A stretch of DNA of 64,000 nt from Rhyzopertha dominica (Eukaryota; Arthropoda; Insecta; Coleoptera; Bostrichidae): assembly GCA_025024175.1 (NCBI GenBank), contig QCXZ01000001.1, forward strand, positions 34,714,942-34,778,941, read 5' to 3'. The notes below the pieces were generated by a model that was given only the letters and a program-made list of their open reading frames with translations, did not search any database and had not been told where the DNA came from. Position 1 is the stretch's first letter, and each line of letters begins with the position of its first letter. Shown here piece by piece: positions 61,925 to 64,000 of the stretch. The translations under genes and the position numbers were made by a program.

Positions 61925-62490
61925 AAGAAAGATATAATTTTCTTCAAAATTGTCTAAGTTATAAACAATTGAAGTTATGATGTCACTGGGATTCAAATTT
62001 GCATCTCGCATGAACAAAATATGATTTCAAATAAACCGGGCCATGTAAGATTAAATAATTAGAGAACTAGCAGACTTCATACTTGGACCAGTTATGCAAT
62101 TTTGAAGCAAAATATACCTTCATATAATGTTTTGGAAACCTCTTCAGATAATCTACAAGAATGCCACAAAAAGTATTTAAAAAAACGTGAGCTTATGTTG
62201 CAACACAAGGTGACTCCTTATAACTTTTGTCTAAAATATTTTTTTAACCACACACTTTCCAGAATATTCAGGATTTTCGACACTTTTCCTCACATGGTAG
62301 GCATTGACTAGCTCTCTAATTATTTAGTTTTACATTGCCAGGCTTATTTTGAATACGTAGTTCATGCAAGATGAAAATCAGACTGTGCAACCTCCATGGT
62401 GTACATTTTTGGTAATGCGAATCCCAGTGACATCATAACTTCAAAGGTCTATAACTTCAACAATTCTAAAAGAAAATTATAACTTATAGT
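61925..62490. repeat. Palindromic repeat element
   Basis: Outer arms GAAGTTATGATGTCACTGGG (about 61972) and CCCAGTGACATCATAACTTC (about 62424), plus inner arms AATAATTAGAGAACTAGC and GCTCTCTAATTATTTAG, form a long imperfect hairpin. No coding capacity. Confidence 0.6.
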
Positions 62491-63069
62491 TACAAGAATA
62501 AGATAAAAAGTAGAAGTTCCTATTTAAAAAAATCGAGATGACATTGATCTGACCTTGATGGCGCAATCCAAGGTCAAGCTTAATAAATCTTTTGAAACCC
62601 TATAATTTTTGTCTAAAATATCTTTTTCTAAAATGCGTAGTTTCCAAGATATTCAGGGGTTTCCACACTTTTTCCTCGCCTAGTATTTAGGGTGACCACC
62701 CATCCTGATTTAGACAGGATACTACTGATTTCACAAAAAATGTCCTTCCTAATATTTGTATCTGATCAGAACATTCTTGTGTCCGGATTTCATAAATATG
62801 CCTAGATTTCAAACAACATGTCAGTTATGTATTATGTTTTTTATTAATTCTGCCAACCACTTATCTTTTAAGGTGTGAAATTGTCTTTAGTAAATTGGCT
62901 TATTTTGGTACATTGCTATTGTGCTATTTTGTGTACAAATTTGTGCTGCGATACATATATTATAAGTACTTAAAGATATCACTGTTGCCAACACTGTTTT
63001 GACTTCCTTCTTCCAATTATGTTACAGAAAGTGAAACTGTGCCTGAGATTTTAATCTTGTTATTGCTAC

Positions 63070-63072
63070 CTC

Positions 63073-63112
<40 letters not shown>
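63070..63112. repeat. (AAT)n microsatellite
   Basis: About 14 AAT units in a row. Confidence 0.95.
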
Positions 63113-63115
<3 letters not shown>

Positions 63116-63850
63116 ATTATTATTACTATTATCATCATCCCTGAATAAGAATACATATGTCCTGATTTGCAAAGGCTGAAAGGTGGTTCTCACTTCTCAC
63201 CCTACCCAGTATATACTAGGTTCATGAATAATGAAAAGTATGAATTTAAAATTGTTTCCAGTGGCTGAACAAAATTACAGACACCAAATACTATTTAATT
63301 TTCATCTCCTAGCAGTATGCATTTACAAAATACTTTTGTGGATAGATTGCTGCAAATGAAATGCTGATGTTTCAGTAATTATGAAATCAATATCAATCAG
63401 TCTAAAGGCTACTTTTGGACATTTCTGTCCAAGCTGTTAGTATTGTCACTGTTATTGCCATTATATTTTTTATATTGCATATTAAGTCATATTCTGGCAT
63501 GAGTTAGCTATTTGTGCACCCCACGTTTTTTGTTTTTAACTTTACAAGTATTTTCATAGCTATTTAAAAAAATCAGAATCACACATTTTCTGGACAATCT
63601 GTATGGGGTTATAAATCTGCAAGGGGCAAGGAGAAATTATTTTATAGTTTTTATTAGTGCGATTTAAAAACGTGGAAAATTAAAATAAATTAAATTTTTT
63701 ATTTGAATAATTATTTCCTGCTTTTTAATTTTTAGTCTTGTTTGCGTGAAATTTTGCAATCGATTTTATATCACTTACCTCTCACCTAAAATCAAAATCT
63801 ATTATACCTGTTTATTAATAGCAAAGGTTTGAGGAAAAAATATTGTCAAC

Positions 63851-63935
63851 CTCAAGCGGTCACACATACAAGTACTGACCGCGCTCGACGTTGCATGTTG
63901 CATAACCTCAGTGATCGGACGGGACTAGGTTTCCG
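63851..63935 (-). ncRNA. 5S rRNA-derived sequence (pseudogene or 5S SINE head)
   Basis: The reverse complement reads GTCCGATCACTGAGGTTATG, then AACGTCGAGCGCGGTCAGTA and CTTGTATGTGTGACCGCTTG. These correspond in order to the 5S rRNA core, including the internal promoter region (GTCCGATCAC, GTCAGTACTT, GACCGC). A roughly 6-base insertion (ATGCAAC duplicated) and several changes show it is not a working 5S gene. It could be a pseudogene or the head of a 5S-derived SINE. Confidence 0.65.
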
Positions 63936-64000
63936 GTTGGAGGTTGAGGTTTGAGGTTATGTTCATAATTTTGTTCGGATAAGAAGGAGCTGTTTTAATT

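Larger units (their letters stand above)
61234..63850. other. canoe intron to the right of the last visible exon
   Basis: No RA-domain exon found here. Contains a palindromic element (61925-62490), an (AAT)n microsatellite (63070-63112) and a segment near 63510-63720 related to 32740-33000 (both with CACGTTTTT, GAGTATTTTCATAG-like and GGAGAAATTATTT words). Confidence 0.45.

Noticed and set aside
61237..64000. Possible RA-domain exons of canoe
   Set aside because: I looked for a phase-1 donor after RA-like sequence on the minus strand and found none; they must lie further right.

Overview
This is a window of an AT-rich arthropod, almost certainly insect, nuclear genome. The evidence is spliced genes with GT-AG introns, an insect-type microsomal P450, a Rrp1/APEX1-type AP endonuclease, an afadin/canoe gene, and a heavy load of Tc1/mariner, hAT, TTAA-type, Penelope and non-LTR remnants. 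The order cannot be fixed from the sequence; a beetle or similar insect fits. Scattered single n bases and one 100-n gap (54177-54276) show draft assembly quality.

Layout. (1) 303-1058, + strand: the last three exons of a cytochrome P450, whose 5' part lies left of the window. (2) 1065-11180: a gene-poor, repeat-rich interval with a hAT element, a foldback element, Penelope debris and two abutting TA-flanked elements. It also holds one possible minus-strand first exon (9333-9552). (3) 11501-21522, + strand: a complete six-exon AP endonuclease gene (412 codons). Its large introns carry a foldback element, a Tc1-like transposase relic, a THAP fragment and a minus-strand LINE relic. (4) 22.6-27.5 kb: a nest of repeats with clear target-site duplications at several levels. 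(5) 28168-61233, - strand: the 3' two thirds of afadin/canoe. I traced ten exons with matching splice phases, covering the FHA, DIL and PDZ regions and the conserved C-terminal tail. The N-terminal RA domains lie right of the window. The introns hold a Penelope relic with inverted arms, a Tc1 element, palindromic elements, and a roughly 4.2 kb foldback built of inverted arrays of a 142-bp unit. (6) 61.3-64 kb: a canoe intron with a palindromic repeat and a 5S-rRNA-derived sequence at the right edge.

The three genes are not functionally linked: P450 for oxidation of small molecules, AP endonuclease for base-excision repair, and canoe for linking adherens junctions to actin. The most notable items are: an in-frame alternative terminal exon of canoe (532 codons, 42016-43616) that would replace the whole C-terminal half; the 142-bp foldback with a perfect 9-bp target duplication; and a 30-bp palindromic insertion with a perfect 9-bp duplication, for which the window itself contains empty-site copies.
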